Below are positions 9,396 through 17,756 of a DNA stretch of 64,000 nucleotides, piece after piece. The position numbers and the translations under genes are program-made. Within the stretch, counting starts at the first letter, position 1; the number at the start of each line of letters is the position of its first letter. Below the pieces are notes generated by a model. That model did no database searches. It saw nothing but the letters and a program-made list of their open reading frames with translations, and was not told where the DNA came from. This DNA comes from SCGC-AAA076-P13 sp963926355 (lineage in GTDB: Bacteria > Pseudomonadota > Gammaproteobacteria > Magnimaribacterales > D2472), in contig CAWUWW010000003.1 of the NCBI GenBank assembly GCA_963926355.1, positions 52,970 to 116,969 on the forward strand, in the 5' to 3' direction.

Positions 9396-10104
9396 TATTA
9401 AATTGATAACCTTTGATCTTGATGATACTTTTTGGGATATAGAGACTGTTATTATTAAGGCTGAAATGGAAACAAGAAACTGGCTTGAAAAAAAGGTTGG
9501 TAGTATTGAATGGGGTTCCATGAGAGATCTTCTAGACTATAGAAAAGTCTTAATTACTAAGACTCCTTCACTGGAGTGGGATATTAGCCTCCTTAGAAAA
9601 GAGATGTATAGAGCTAAGTTAAAAAATATTATTAAAGATGATTTAAAAAGAGAGAAAATAATCGAAGAGGCCTACAAAATTTTTATAGATAAAAGACATG
9701 AAGTATCTTTCTATGATGGCGTTTTTGATGCTATTAAAAAATTATCTAAAGAATATTCTTTAGGTATATTAACTAATGGTAATGCTGATATCTATAAATA
9801 TGAAATAGGAAAATATTTTAAATTTTCTATACATTCCTCGGACGTGCAAGGAAATAAGCCTGATGAAGGGCATTTCTATAAAGCATTAGAAAGCTATGAA
9901 AAAGATATCTCTTTTGATCAAGTTATTCATATTGGAGATCACCAGGTTAATGATATCTTTGGCGCTAATAGGCTTGGAATTAATGCTTTATGGTTTAATA
10001 ATAAAAATGCCGAATGGTATCAAGAGTTTGATAAGCCACTAGAGTTTAGCAGTTGGGATACATGCATAGATGCAATAGAGAGAATAAAAAATGGATCAAA
10101 GTGA
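9388..10104 (+). CDS. HAD-superfamily phosphatase, YigB-like
   Basis: A haloacid-dehalogenase hydrolase of 238 residues. The nucleophile motif FDLDDT (9-14) provides D10 and D12, LTNGN is motif II, and IGDHQVNDIFGA is the acidic metal-binding motif IV. A helical cap domain lies between motifs I and II. In E. coli the comparable gene after xerC is yigB, a phosphatase of FMN and of a riboflavin precursor; the substrate here is not readable from sequence. The chosen ATG at 9388 gives an ATGAATAA overlap with xerC; a longer in-frame start at 9364 would lie inside xerC and adds nonconserved residues. Confidence 0.85.
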   Translation: MNNIKLITFDLDDTFWDIETVIIKAEMETRNWLEKKVGSIEWGSMRDLLDYRKVLITKTPSLEWDISLLRKEMYRAKLKNIIKDDLKREKIIEEAYKIFIDKRHEVSFYDGVFDAIKKLSKEYSLGILTNGNADIYKYEIGKYFKFSIHSSDVQGNKPDEGHFYKALESYEKDISFDQVIHIGDHQVNDIFGANRLGINALWFNNKNAEWYQEFDKPLEFSSWDTCIDAIERIKNGSK

Positions 10105-10324
10105 AGTTACTAAAGCTGTTTTAAAAATACTAAAAAAGGAAATTGGCGCGGTTAGTAAACTAATTCCGTTAGATATTTTTAAAGCTATAGAAGAAAAAGT
10201 TGGGCCTGAGATAGATATAATTATTGAAAAAAGTGGTTATGTAAAAAAAGAAAAGTACGAACGCTTGAAAAAAATTACAGACAATCTAGAGAAAAGAATT
10301 ACAGACCTAGAAAAAGACTTATAA
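10091..10324 (+). CDS. ubiK: UbiK (YqiC)-like BMFP protein
   Basis: A 77-residue acidic/basic helical protein. The C-terminal half, from GYVKKEKYERL to the end, is a heptad-patterned coiled coil resembling the C-terminus of E. coli UbiK/YqiC, with its hydrophobic-x-K/R-E-E/K-F/Y start. UbiK is an accessory factor for the aerobic ubiquinone-biosynthesis complex. The N-terminal half is more divergent, so the call rests on size, coiled coil and that segment. It overlaps the HAD gene by 14 bases. Its TAA shares the palindrome TTATAA with the stop of the convergent cytochrome gene. Confidence 0.55.
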   Translation: MDQSEVTKAVLKILKKEIGAVSKLIPLDIFKAIEEKVGPEIDIIIEKSGYVKKEKYERLKKITDNLEKRITDLEKDL

Positions 10325-10723
10325 AGTAACTATATATTTTGAAAGCTCTTTAATATCTTTCTCTGACAGAGCTGCGGCTTGAGCATACATCAAGGCACTT
10401 TGCGGACCTCTTTCTTCCTTGTTCTTGTACTGGGTTAGTGCAGCGGCTATATATTCACTTTTTGATCCTTTAAAAGATGGGCCAATACCTCCCTCTCCTT
10501 TAGCTCCGTGACATGCAATACATCCAGCATATAACTTAGTAGCTCCTGAAGCCGATCCTGATGAAGCCTGAGCAGTTGATGCAGAAGTACCACAATCTTG
10601 ACCTTCTACACAAATATTAACTTGAAGACTAAGTCTCTCTATGACTGAATCATCATACTTCTTCCCATTAAATAGAAAGAGTACGCATAAAGGTAAAATA
10701 TATAGGTAGTATTTATTTTTCAT
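10319..10723 (-). CDS. Small class I cytochrome c (c5-like)
   Basis: A 134-residue periplasmic monohaem cytochrome. A basic start and hydrophobic segment (YYLYILPLCVLFLF) form a signal peptide or anchor. A Ser/Ala/Gly-rich linker follows, then a haem domain with CIACH and a downstream methionine in SALMYAQ as likely axial ligand. Two extra cysteines (ICVEGQDC) precede the linker. I chose the ATG at 10723 because AGGA lies 7 bases upstream; an in-frame TTG 11 codons earlier would overlap dsbA. Together with dsbA and cytochrome c4 it forms a periplasmic redox group. Its electron partner is probably the aa3 oxidase (inference). Confidence 0.85.
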   Translation of the reverse strand: MKNKYYLYILPLCVLFLFNGKKYDDSVIERLSLQVNICVEGQDCGTSASTAQASSGSASGATKLYAGCIACHGAKGEGGIGPSFKGSKSEYIAAALTQYKNKEERGPQSALMYAQAAALSEKDIKELSKYIVTL

Positions 10724-10730
10724 TTTTTTC

Positions 10731-11354
10731 CTAAGAGTTTGGTCTTTGTAATTCAACTAGATGATCGACAACCTTCAACATGTCGCTAAAGCTTCCCTTT
10801 GATTCAACTATATATGTGCCATCAACTACAATCATTGGCACGGATGAAATCTTAAGCTGCCTTGCATATTTAATGCCTCTGTTAACTTTTTGTTTAACTG
10901 TAAAGGACTCTAGATATTGAGCTGTTACTTCGGGAGCAACTCCAAATTTAGATAAGAAATCTTGAATAGCTTTTGGGCTTTGAAGGAAATTACCTTCCTT
11001 GTGAATAGTTACAAAAACTGCTGAGTGAGTTGATGCATCTAACTTTAATGCCTCTATAGTAAAAAATAATGCTGCATGAAGTTGGTGAATTGGTCCCCAT
11101 GTTATTGGCATTTTTGTTAATTTAGTGTCGTCTGATTGCTTAGATTCCCATGAATTGATTGCTGGCTCAAAAGAATAGCAATGAGCACAGCCATACCAAA
11201 AAGATTCAGTTACCTCTACTATTCCATCTCTTTTAACTGGAAGAGGGTTATCAACCAATCGATAATCTTTCCCTAGTTTATATTCTGCGTTTATTGATAC
11301 TGCAAAGACAGCCAATAAAAGCAATTTAGAAAAGTTTGTTAAATATATTTTCAT
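10731..11354 (-). CDS. dsbA: Thiol:disulfide interchange protein DsbA, CAHC active site
   Basis: Periplasmic oxidase that introduces disulfides into secreted proteins and is reoxidised by DsbB (present at 17048). Residues 1-23 form a signal peptide. The thioredoxin-fold active site is C56-A57-H58-C59 in FWYGCAHCYSF, where most DsbA have CPHC. The cis-proline loop SSVPMIVVDG (P173) is intact. Length 207 fits the family. The start overlaps the cytochrome c4 gene by 4 bases (ATGA), so the gene is co-transcribed with two cytochromes, as in Pseudomonas. Confidence 0.93.
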   Translation of the reverse strand: MKIYLTNFSKLLLLAVFAVSINAEYKLGKDYRLVDNPLPVKRDGIVEVTESFWYGCAHCYSFEPAINSWESKQSDDTKLTKMPITWGPIHQLHAALFFTIEALKLDASTHSAVFVTIHKEGNFLQSPKAIQDFLSKFGVAPEVTAQYLESFTVKQKVNRGIKYARQLKISSVPMIVVDGTYIVESKGSFSDMLKVVDHLVELQRPNS

Positions 11355-12016
11355 TTGTATAGTCCGTGCATGTAGTTTGCAAGAGCATCAATCTCTTCAT
11401 CGCTTAAATTCTGAGCAATTGATTGCATTACAAGCGCTTGCTCGCCTGCGTTTCTTTCCTTAGACCTATATTCTTTAAGTGTGGAGACAAGATAGCCAAC
11501 TTGCTGACCTGCTAATGATGGGAAGCCTGCTAGACTGTTGCCATCTCCATATACTGAATGGCAAGCAGTACATGCGGGAATAGCTTTTTTCATATCGCCT
11601 GATCTGTATAAGCTTGCACCAAGAGCAAGAAGCTCTTCGTCATCTTTAGCCTTACCAACTGTTGATTTTTTTGAAGAATAAAAAGCAGCAATATCAAGTA
11701 AATCATCATCTTTTAAGGATTGAAGATACGGGATAACTGCCATCATTAAGACGTTATTTCTTTCTCCATCTTTAAAGTATTGAAGTTGCTCATAAATATA
11801 TCTTTGATTCTGACCTGCTAGCTTTGGCCAGTCTGAATTCATGCTGTTTCCATCACTTCCATGACATGCTGCACATGATGCAACAAGCTCACTTCCTTTA
11901 TCTACATTCCCTGATTTAAAACCATGAGGCATATCCTCTGCATGGGATGAATTTTCAACAGCATTAATATTAAATATTAAAGTGAAAGATGTAATGAATA
12001 CTAGAAATAATTTCAT
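11351..12016 (-). CDS. Dihaem cytochrome c4
   Basis: A 221-residue periplasmic cytochrome with a signal peptide (residues 1-19) and two class I haem domains: C48-A-A-C-H52 and C149-T-A-C-H153. Each is followed by GN/GDGN and a KLAGQ or SLAGQ segment and later methionines that can act as sixth ligands, which is the duplicated layout of cytochrome c4. Such proteins carry electrons from the bc1 complex to terminal oxidases. It is the first gene of a c4-dsbA-cytochrome operon, divergent from engB, as in Pseudomonas. Confidence 0.94.
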   Translation of the reverse strand: MKLFLVFITSFTLIFNINAVENSSHAEDMPHGFKSGNVDKGSELVASCAACHGSDGNSMNSDWPKLAGQNQRYIYEQLQYFKDGERNNVLMMAVIPYLQSLKDDDLLDIAAFYSSKKSTVGKAKDDEELLALGASLYRSGDMKKAIPACTACHSVYGDGNSLAGFPSLAGQQVGYLVSTLKEYRSKERNAGEQALVMQSIAQNLSDEEIDALANYMHGLYK

Positions 12017-12086
12017 ATGTTTTTTAATTAAGTATGTCTAAGTGATGTGTATTATAAACATAGGTTGGTATGATATAAACGTTTAA

Positions 12087-12665
12087 ATGAAAAACCTTTT
12101 TAAAGAATCCGAATTTATGCTTGGTGTGACCAAGTTCAAAAATCTTCCCGAAGACGAAGGTGTGGAAATATTATTGGCTGGAAGATCTAATGCTGGTAAA
12201 TCTAGCGCTCTAAATGCACTTACTGAAAACCCTAAACTTGCAAGAATAAGCAAGACTCCAGGAAGAACAACTGAGATAAATTATTTTAGAGTTAATGAAA
12301 CTTTAAAATTTGTTGATTTGCCTGGTTACGGATTTGCTAAATCAAGCTTTTATAAAAGGAAGGACTGGGCTCCTCTTTTGGAAGAATATTTTGCAAAGAG
12401 GCAATCCTTTAAGGCTGTAGTTATTTTTATGGATATAAGACACCCACTTAAAGATAGTGACAGAGATTTAATTGATTTATGTAATAATTCAGACGTCGCT
12501 TTTATCCCCGTACTAACAAAAAGTGACAAGCTATCAAACAATCAAAAAGCCAAAGCAGTTGCTGCAGTTAATAGACAAATGCAGGATTGTGAAGCTATTG
12601 CTGTTTCTTCTAAAGATATTGTGGGCTTTGACAAGTTAACAAGGGCTATATTGGAATTCTGTTGA
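12087..12665 (+). CDS. engB: Ribosome-biogenesis GTPase EngB (YihA/YsxC)
   Basis: Small essential GTPase needed for large-subunit assembly. The G1 loop GRSNAGKSS (32-40) with preceding LLA is characteristic of the family; RTTEINYF is G2, DLPGYGFAK (77-85) is G3, and LTKSDK is G4. The protein is 192 residues with the usual C-terminus. It lies opposite the cytochrome c4 operon. A TATGAT hexamer about 20 bases upstream may be its -10 element. The stop overlaps the next gene by one base (TGATG). Confidence 0.96.
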   Translation: MKNLFKESEFMLGVTKFKNLPEDEGVEILLAGRSNAGKSSALNALTENPKLARISKTPGRTTEINYFRVNETLKFVDLPGYGFAKSSFYKRKDWAPLLEEYFAKRQSFKAVVIFMDIRHPLKDSDRDLIDLCNNSDVAFIPVLTKSDKLSNNQKAKAVAAVNRQMQDCEAIAVSSKDIVGFDKLTRAILEFC

Positions 12666-13180
12666 TGCTTGAATATCAAAAACAGGACTGCGGCCTAACT
12701 ATAGCTGAAGGTCTAGAGTGCTATTACAATTCATTTCCCAAATCTAAAGAGGTTTTTAAAGACAATCCTCAATCAGGGACCTTGCTTAGAGACCATGACT
12801 GCACACATGTTATTTTTGGCTTAGATATAAGCCTAGAACATGAGGCTGTCCTCGATTCTTGGGTGCTTTGGGGCTGTTCGTTTAAATGGAAATATTTACT
12901 AGGTTACAACAAGCTTCCTGAGCTGAAAGATCTGAATAAAAGACTTTTCAAGGAACTCGGTGTCATTGGTTTTATAAAGCTTTATTGGAAGGTCGGCGCA
13001 ATTAAAAGAAAGGTAATTTATAGAGCTTTTAAAATGCAAAAGAAATGGCCATTTAAAGTGCCCGAACAATATTTATCTATGAAGATATCTGACCTTAGAA
13101 AAATGCATGGAATTAAAATTCTTCCTCCAGAAGAGATGAATTACGTACCAACTAAATGGTCTGGGTCTATAAGTAACTAG
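12665..13180 (+). CDS. Coq4-like protein (HDxxH-x11-E motif), possible ubiquinone factor
   Basis: A 171-residue protein I cannot place by overall sequence. It contains H44-D45-C-T-H48 followed after exactly 11 residues by E60, which is the HDxxH-x11-E metal motif of the Coq4 family. Coq4 organises or acts in ubiquinone ring modification in mitochondria and some bacteria. The rest is helical with many basic residues (KLYWKVGAIKRKVIYRAFK), as expected of a membrane-peripheral protein. No signal peptide or membrane segment is seen. It starts at an ATG overlapping the engB stop by one base; a TTG lies one codon earlier. The function is inference from the motif, with a UbiK-like gene 2.5 kb away. 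Confidence 0.6.
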   Translation: MLEYQKQDCGLTIAEGLECYYNSFPKSKEVFKDNPQSGTLLRDHDCTHVIFGLDISLEHEAVLDSWVLWGCSFKWKYLLGYNKLPELKDLNKRLFKELGVIGFIKLYWKVGAIKRKVIYRAFKMQKKWPFKVPEQYLSMKISDLRKMHGIKILPPEEMNYVPTKWSGSISN

Positions 13181-14264
13181 ATATTTGATCTATAAATGAA
13201 TCAAAGTAATCAGACTGACCTTTGGATACCGCATTCCTGCTAGCTAGGGTCATATAATATGCTCCTTTAGGTATATTGCCAGTATTTATATAGGCAGCAC
13301 CCATGTAGAAATTTGTCATTGATAGCAAATTTTTATATTTTTGCCTATCGGATGAATATATTTTGTAATTTTTTTCTAAATCGATTATTTCTTGATATCT
13401 ACCCAAGTTAAATAATGAATCTACTTGCATGCTGAAGCTTGTAACATAGTATTGTTCGTTAATCTCCTTGCCTTGATTAATTGCACTTGATTGAAATTTT
13501 TCTAGCAACTCTAGGCTTTCAGTATAATTTTTTTGAGAAAACTTAATGACGGCTTTTTGAAAAATAAAATAGCTATCCTTTTCAATATTTTTATTTGCAA
13601 TAATTAAAGCGGTTTTAAGGTCATTTTTTTTCATAGCGTAAAGTAGCTTGCTATAGGACCTGGCCCCTTTGGTTATTTGAATAGTTTCCTCTTCTTCCAT
13701 CAGAAATCCAAATCTATGCAGAACACCCTTATGGTTTATTGGGATTTTTTTATACAGAGTAGGTAAATATTTTAGTTGTGTTGCAGCCTGCAATGAGCTT
13801 TTATTAAAATCTTGGCAAGGTTTAAGCTCTTCTTGTGGATTGTATAAATTTCCACACAAGCTTTCTTGAATTTTATGATTTTCTGTAGCGCCAAACTGGT
13901 TTATATCCAACTTAATAACTACATACCCCATTTCTCCTTTTTGCTGCATTCTTCTGGGATATTGAAGTAAAGGTTTTTTTTTATTTTCATATCTTTTGAA
14001 TTCATCAAGTAAATCTGAAGAAACTAGTCTTTTCTTTGAATGCAATATGTAAGCCGAATCCTCTGCTAGCTCTGATATTTTACAATCTGTATAAATTTGA
14101 TCCTCAGGAATTAGGTTCTCTGATGCAACACATTGTAGAAATTTACTCTTTTCGTCTTCAAAAACTTTTCCAAAATAACTGATGAGAATTGGGTTTGTGT
14201 CACCTTGAATAATTAAAGAAAAGTTGATTAATAATAAAGTTATCCAGATTTTAATGTGCTTCAT
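13167..14264 (-). CDS. Periplasmic protein with TonB-C-like domain and TPR repeats
   Basis: A 365-residue protein with an N-terminal signal peptide (basic MKHIK, then a hydrophobic run to about residue 20). Residues about 100-180 resemble the TonB C-terminal domain: YPRRMQQKGEMGYVVIKLDI, then SSLQAATQLKYLP. Residues about 205-365 form TPR-like helical pairs (for example DSLFNLGRYQEIIDLEK and MTNFYMGAAYINTGNIPKGA). Such proteins bind partners in the periplasm, but no specific role is readable. It overlaps the polA stop by 14 bases, so it is co-transcribed behind polA, and overlaps the convergent Coq4-like gene by 14 bases. Confidence 0.7.
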   Translation of the reverse strand: MKHIKIWITLLLINFSLIIQGDTNPILISYFGKVFEDEKSKFLQCVASENLIPEDQIYTDCKISELAEDSAYILHSKKRLVSSDLLDEFKRYENKKKPLLQYPRRMQQKGEMGYVVIKLDINQFGATENHKIQESLCGNLYNPQEELKPCQDFNKSSLQAATQLKYLPTLYKKIPINHKGVLHRFGFLMEEEETIQITKGARSYSKLLYAMKKNDLKTALIIANKNIEKDSYFIFQKAVIKFSQKNYTESLELLEKFQSSAINQGKEINEQYYVTSFSMQVDSLFNLGRYQEIIDLEKNYKIYSSDRQKYKNLLSMTNFYMGAAYINTGNIPKGAYYMTLASRNAVSKGQSDYFDSFIDQISSYL

Positions 14265-16971
14265 TCCAATTATCCCCTATAGCCGCATCGGCAATTAAAG
14301 GAATATCAAGCTTTACAGCTTTTTCCATCATGCCTTTCATGGTTGATAAAATTTCTTCTGCATTTTTCTCAGGTGCTTCAAAAATTAACTCATCGTGAAC
14401 CTGCATAATCATTTTAACATCTGGCATTTCATTTTCAAGAAATCCTTGAATATCAATCATAGCTTTCTTGATAATATCAGCAGCAGATCCCTGAAGAGGA
14501 GCGTTAATTGCTGCTCTTTCAGCCGCCTGTCTTCTTAGTCCATTTGCAGCATTGATTTCATTTAAATAAAGTCTTCTTCCCATTATAGTTTCAACATACA
14601 TGTCTTCTTTTGCCTGGGCTTTGGTATTGGCTATATAGTCTTTAACCCCGGTATATCTTTCAAAGTATGTATCCAGATATTTTTGAGCCTCTGCTCTGGT
14701 AATATCGAGTTGACGGGTTAAGCCAAAAGCTGACATTCCATACATTAAACCAAAGTTAATGGCTTTTGCGCTTCTTCTATGATCTACAGTGACATCCTCA
14801 AGGCTTACCCCAAAAACCTCAGCGGCAGTTGCAGAATGAATATCCAAATTATTGTTAAATGCATGTGTTAAATTTTTATCTTTTGATAGATGGGCCATGA
14901 TTCTTAGCTCAATCTGGGAATAGTCAGCAGATATCAAAACATTCCCTTTCTCAGGCACAAATGCCTCTCTTATTCTTCTTCCCTCAGCTGTCTTGATTGG
15001 AATATTTTGGAGATTTGGCTCGGTTGATGAAAGCCTTCCCGTTGAGGTTACCGCTTGTTGGTATGAGGTATGAATTCTTCCTGTTTTAGGATTTTCTATC
15101 TTTATTAGGCTATCGGTATAAGTAGATTTTAATTTAGCTAGTGTTCTGTATTGTAAAATTATTCTTGGTAGCTCATATTCTTCGGAGAGTCTTTGAAGGG
15201 TCTCTTCATTTGTAGAAGGTTGACCTTTTGGTGTTTTCTTTAAGATAGGAAGTTTTAATTTTTCATACAAAACTTCTAGTAATTGTTTTGGGGAGTCTAA
15301 ATTAAATTCCTCGCCAGCTATTGCAAAAGCCTGAATTGAAAGCTTTGCTATCTTTTCTGATAATTCCTTAGAGTGTTCTGAAAGTTTATTTTTATCTATC
15401 TTTGCGCCATTTTGCTCTATCTTAGAGAGAACATGAACTAGTGGATATTCAATATCTTTAAGAAGTTTTATTTGCGCTGGTTTATCTTTTAAGAGGCTAT
15501 CTAACTTATTAAATAATCTTAATGTGATATCTGCATCTTCGGCAGCATAATTTGAAGCGATCTCTATTTCAACAGCTGAAAAATTAATTTGTTTAGATGC
15601 TGTACCTGTTACGTCTGTATATTTAACAGTCGAGTAATTTAAATAATACTCAGCCAACTTATCCATCCCATGTCTTGTTGCTGTGCTATTAATTACGTAT
15701 GACATTAGCATGGTATCAGCATGGAATACATCAAGAACTATCCCATGTCTGGCTAAAATTGGTATGTCAAATTTAAGATTTTGCCCTATTGCTTTATGTT
15801 TATTTCTTTCTATTGCAGACCCAATAATATCTACTAGGGTTTCAAGGTTTATTTGAATAGGACATCCTTCATAATCATGCCTAAGTGGAATATAACAACC
15901 ATCGCCCTCTTTATCTGATAAAGATATTCCAACTAAATTTGCAGATACTGTGTCAAGTGAGTCTGTCTCTGTGTCTATTGCGAATACCTTACAAGTGTCT
16001 AGTCTATTTGCCCATTCTTCTAAATCTTTCTTGCTAAGAATTGTCTTATAAATGCCCTTGGGTTTAGGAGGGCTAACCTCAAGTATACTTTCTAGAGATT
16101 CAGGGGCTTTTTTATCTTCTTTGTTAGCAGGTTTCTTTTTAGGTTTCTTAAACTCTAAATCTGCAAAAAGCTCATCTAGCCTTTCTTGATTTCCATCAAG
16201 CTTCAAAAGACTTTCAAACGTTACGCCAATTTCAACGTCATTTTTAAGTGAAACTAATTCAACATTTCTATCTAGACTATCTAATGAATTCCTTAAGTTT
16301 TCTCCTACAACTCCCTTTATTGAGCCGGCGTTAGATTTAATCCCCTCTAGATCTTTAAATTCATTAAGCCATTTTGCTGCTGTTTTTTGTCCAACTTTTG
16401 GCACCCCTGGGATGTTATCAGATGTATCACCTGTAAGTGCTAGCATGTCTCTTATCTGATTTGGCTTTACACCAAATTTTTCGAAGACTTTCTCCTCATC
16501 AAAGATTTGATGAGTCATTGTATTCATCATTTTTGCAGACGGGTCCTCAACTAACTGCATTAAATCTTTATCTAATGATGAGATTACACTTTTAAAATTA
16601 TTTTCTTTTGCAATTCTTACTAATGTTGCAATCACATCATCTGCCTCAACTCCCTCAATCTCTATTAAAGGGAATCCTATAGCTCTGCATACATTTTTAA
16701 GGGGCACTAATTGCTCTCGCAAATCGTCAGGCATTGGAGGTCTATTGGCCTTATAAGACTCATATATATCGTTTCTAAATGTCTTTCCTTTTGCATCAAA
16801 GGTTACAATGATTGGTGAGCCCTCGCTATCTTTTTTGAGTGTCATCAACATATTAGTTACGCCTTTTATAGCACCAGTTGGTCTGCCGTCTGATGTTGTG
16901 AGTGGCGGCATGGCATGATATGCCCTGTATAGATAAGACGAGCCGTCAATTATAAAAATTCTATCTTTCAT
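14251..16971 (-). CDS. polA: DNA polymerase I
   Basis: Repair and Okazaki-fragment-processing polymerase of 906 residues with all three domains. The 5' nuclease spans about 1-290 (IIDGSSYLYRAYHA, GVEADDVIATL). The 3'-5' exonuclease spans about 305-490 and keeps its metal ligands in AIDTETDSLD, so proofreading is probably active. The polymerase domain shows motif A (DYSQIELRIMAHLS), motif B (RRSAKAINFGLMYGMS) and motif C (VHDELIFE). The ATG is at 16971. The next gene downstream begins within its last codons. Confidence 0.97.
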   Translation of the reverse strand: MKDRIFIIDGSSYLYRAYHAMPPLTTSDGRPTGAIKGVTNMLMTLKKDSEGSPIIVTFDAKGKTFRNDIYESYKANRPPMPDDLREQLVPLKNVCRAIGFPLIEIEGVEADDVIATLVRIAKENNFKSVISSLDKDLMQLVEDPSAKMMNTMTHQIFDEEKVFEKFGVKPNQIRDMLALTGDTSDNIPGVPKVGQKTAAKWLNEFKDLEGIKSNAGSIKGVVGENLRNSLDSLDRNVELVSLKNDVEIGVTFESLLKLDGNQERLDELFADLEFKKPKKKPANKEDKKAPESLESILEVSPPKPKGIYKTILSKKDLEEWANRLDTCKVFAIDTETDSLDTVSANLVGISLSDKEGDGCYIPLRHDYEGCPIQINLETLVDIIGSAIERNKHKAIGQNLKFDIPILARHGIVLDVFHADTMLMSYVINSTATRHGMDKLAEYYLNYSTVKYTDVTGTASKQINFSAVEIEIASNYAAEDADITLRLFNKLDSLLKDKPAQIKLLKDIEYPLVHVLSKIEQNGAKIDKNKLSEHSKELSEKIAKLSIQAFAIAGEEFNLDSPKQLLEVLYEKLKLPILKKTPKGQPSTNEETLQRLSEEYELPRIILQYRTLAKLKSTYTDSLIKIENPKTGRIHTSYQQAVTSTGRLSSTEPNLQNIPIKTAEGRRIREAFVPEKGNVLISADYSQIELRIMAHLSKDKNLTHAFNNNLDIHSATAAEVFGVSLEDVTVDHRRSAKAINFGLMYGMSAFGLTRQLDITRAEAQKYLDTYFERYTGVKDYIANTKAQAKEDMYVETIMGRRLYLNEINAANGLRRQAAERAAINAPLQGSAADIIKKAMIDIQGFLENEMPDVKMIMQVHDELIFEAPEKNAEEILSTMKGMMEKAVKLDIPLIADAAIGDNWNEAH

Positions 16972-17000
16972 TGTTTTGTGTATGTTTATGCTTGTGTATT

Positions 17001-17030
17001 ATGACATGGCTTTTTTGTATACTATATAAA
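17001..17030 (+). promoter_or_regulatory. Candidate promoter for dsbB
   Basis: An ATGACA hexamer (17001-17006, 5 of 6 to consensus) is followed after 16 bases by TATATA (17023-17028) or after 18 by TATAAA (17025-17030). The site lies in the short gap between divergent polA and dsbB, about 20 bases before the dsbB ATG. It was found by eye only. Confidence 0.35.
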
Positions 17031-17047
17031 GAAAATAACCCAAAGAC

Positions 17048-17563
17048 ATGATTAGACATCCTATTAACTTTATTAAAACAGTTTATCAAAACTATTTTGA
17101 AATAGCGTCCTCTTTAGGCGCAATTTTGATTATCTTATTGGCTATCTTAATGGACAATCTTCTTAACTTAGAGGCTTGTCCTATGTGCATAATGTCCAGA
17201 TATGCTTTTGGTGCAATTGCTATTATTTCAATCTTGGGAATGTTTACAAAGAAGCTTTTTAGATTAAATAAAATTTTTATTGTTCTCTCTTCTCTTGCTG
17301 GAATAGCCGTTACCAGCAAACAAGTCTATCTTCAAAATCTTAGCCCAGAAGAAATTGCCAATCTTGCCATGGGTTGCGGAATGCCTTTGGAAACTCAAAT
17401 AGAATACTTCGGTTTAATTGGTGGCATTTTAAATGCATACAAGGGTGGCCCAACATGTGCTGCAGAAAATTGGAGATTTATCTTTAACTTTGCTGAATGG
17501 GGATTAATTTTCTTTATTATTTTCTTAGTAACTTCAATAGCTAAGCTTCTTAAGGGAAAATAA
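17048..17563 (+). CDS. dsbB: Disulfide bond formation protein DsbB
   Basis: Inner-membrane protein that reoxidises DsbA and passes electrons to ubiquinone. It is 171 residues with four predicted membrane helices. The first periplasmic loop carries C44-P-M-C47 (LEACPMCIMSRYAF); the second carries C110 and C137 (MGCGMPLE and GGPTCAAENW), so both redox pairs are intact. It is a single gene divergent from polA and separate from dsbA, its partner at 10731. Confidence 0.93.
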   Translation: MIRHPINFIKTVYQNYFEIASSLGAILIILLAILMDNLLNLEACPMCIMSRYAFGAIAIISILGMFTKKLFRLNKIFIVLSSLAGIAVTSKQVYLQNLSPEEIANLAMGCGMPLETQIEYFGLIGGILNAYKGGPTCAAENWRFIFNFAEWGLIFFIIFLVTSIAKLLKGK

Positions 17564-17634
17564 GAATATTTTTGTAATAAAACTACATAAAAATAGCTCT
17601 TAGAGTACTGTTCTTATAGTCTATGGGGTGATTC

Positions 17635-17663
17635 TTGACTTTTTTAAGCTAAAATATTTTAAT
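17635..17663 (+). promoter_or_regulatory. Candidate sigma-70 promoter for pckA
   Basis: TTGACT (17635-17640) and TTTAAT (17658-17663) are separated by exactly 17 bases, each matching consensus at 5 of 6 positions. Transcription would start near 17670, leaving a leader of roughly 85 AT-rich bases before the pckA ATG. The rest of the 193-base gap shows nothing else I can name. Confidence 0.6.
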
Positions 17664-17756
17664 CTACTACATAGTTATGTAAATTATTTACCTAAAAAGT
17701 ATTAATATTTTATATAATGCATTATAAATTTTTAAAATAACTGGCTTTAAATAAAT

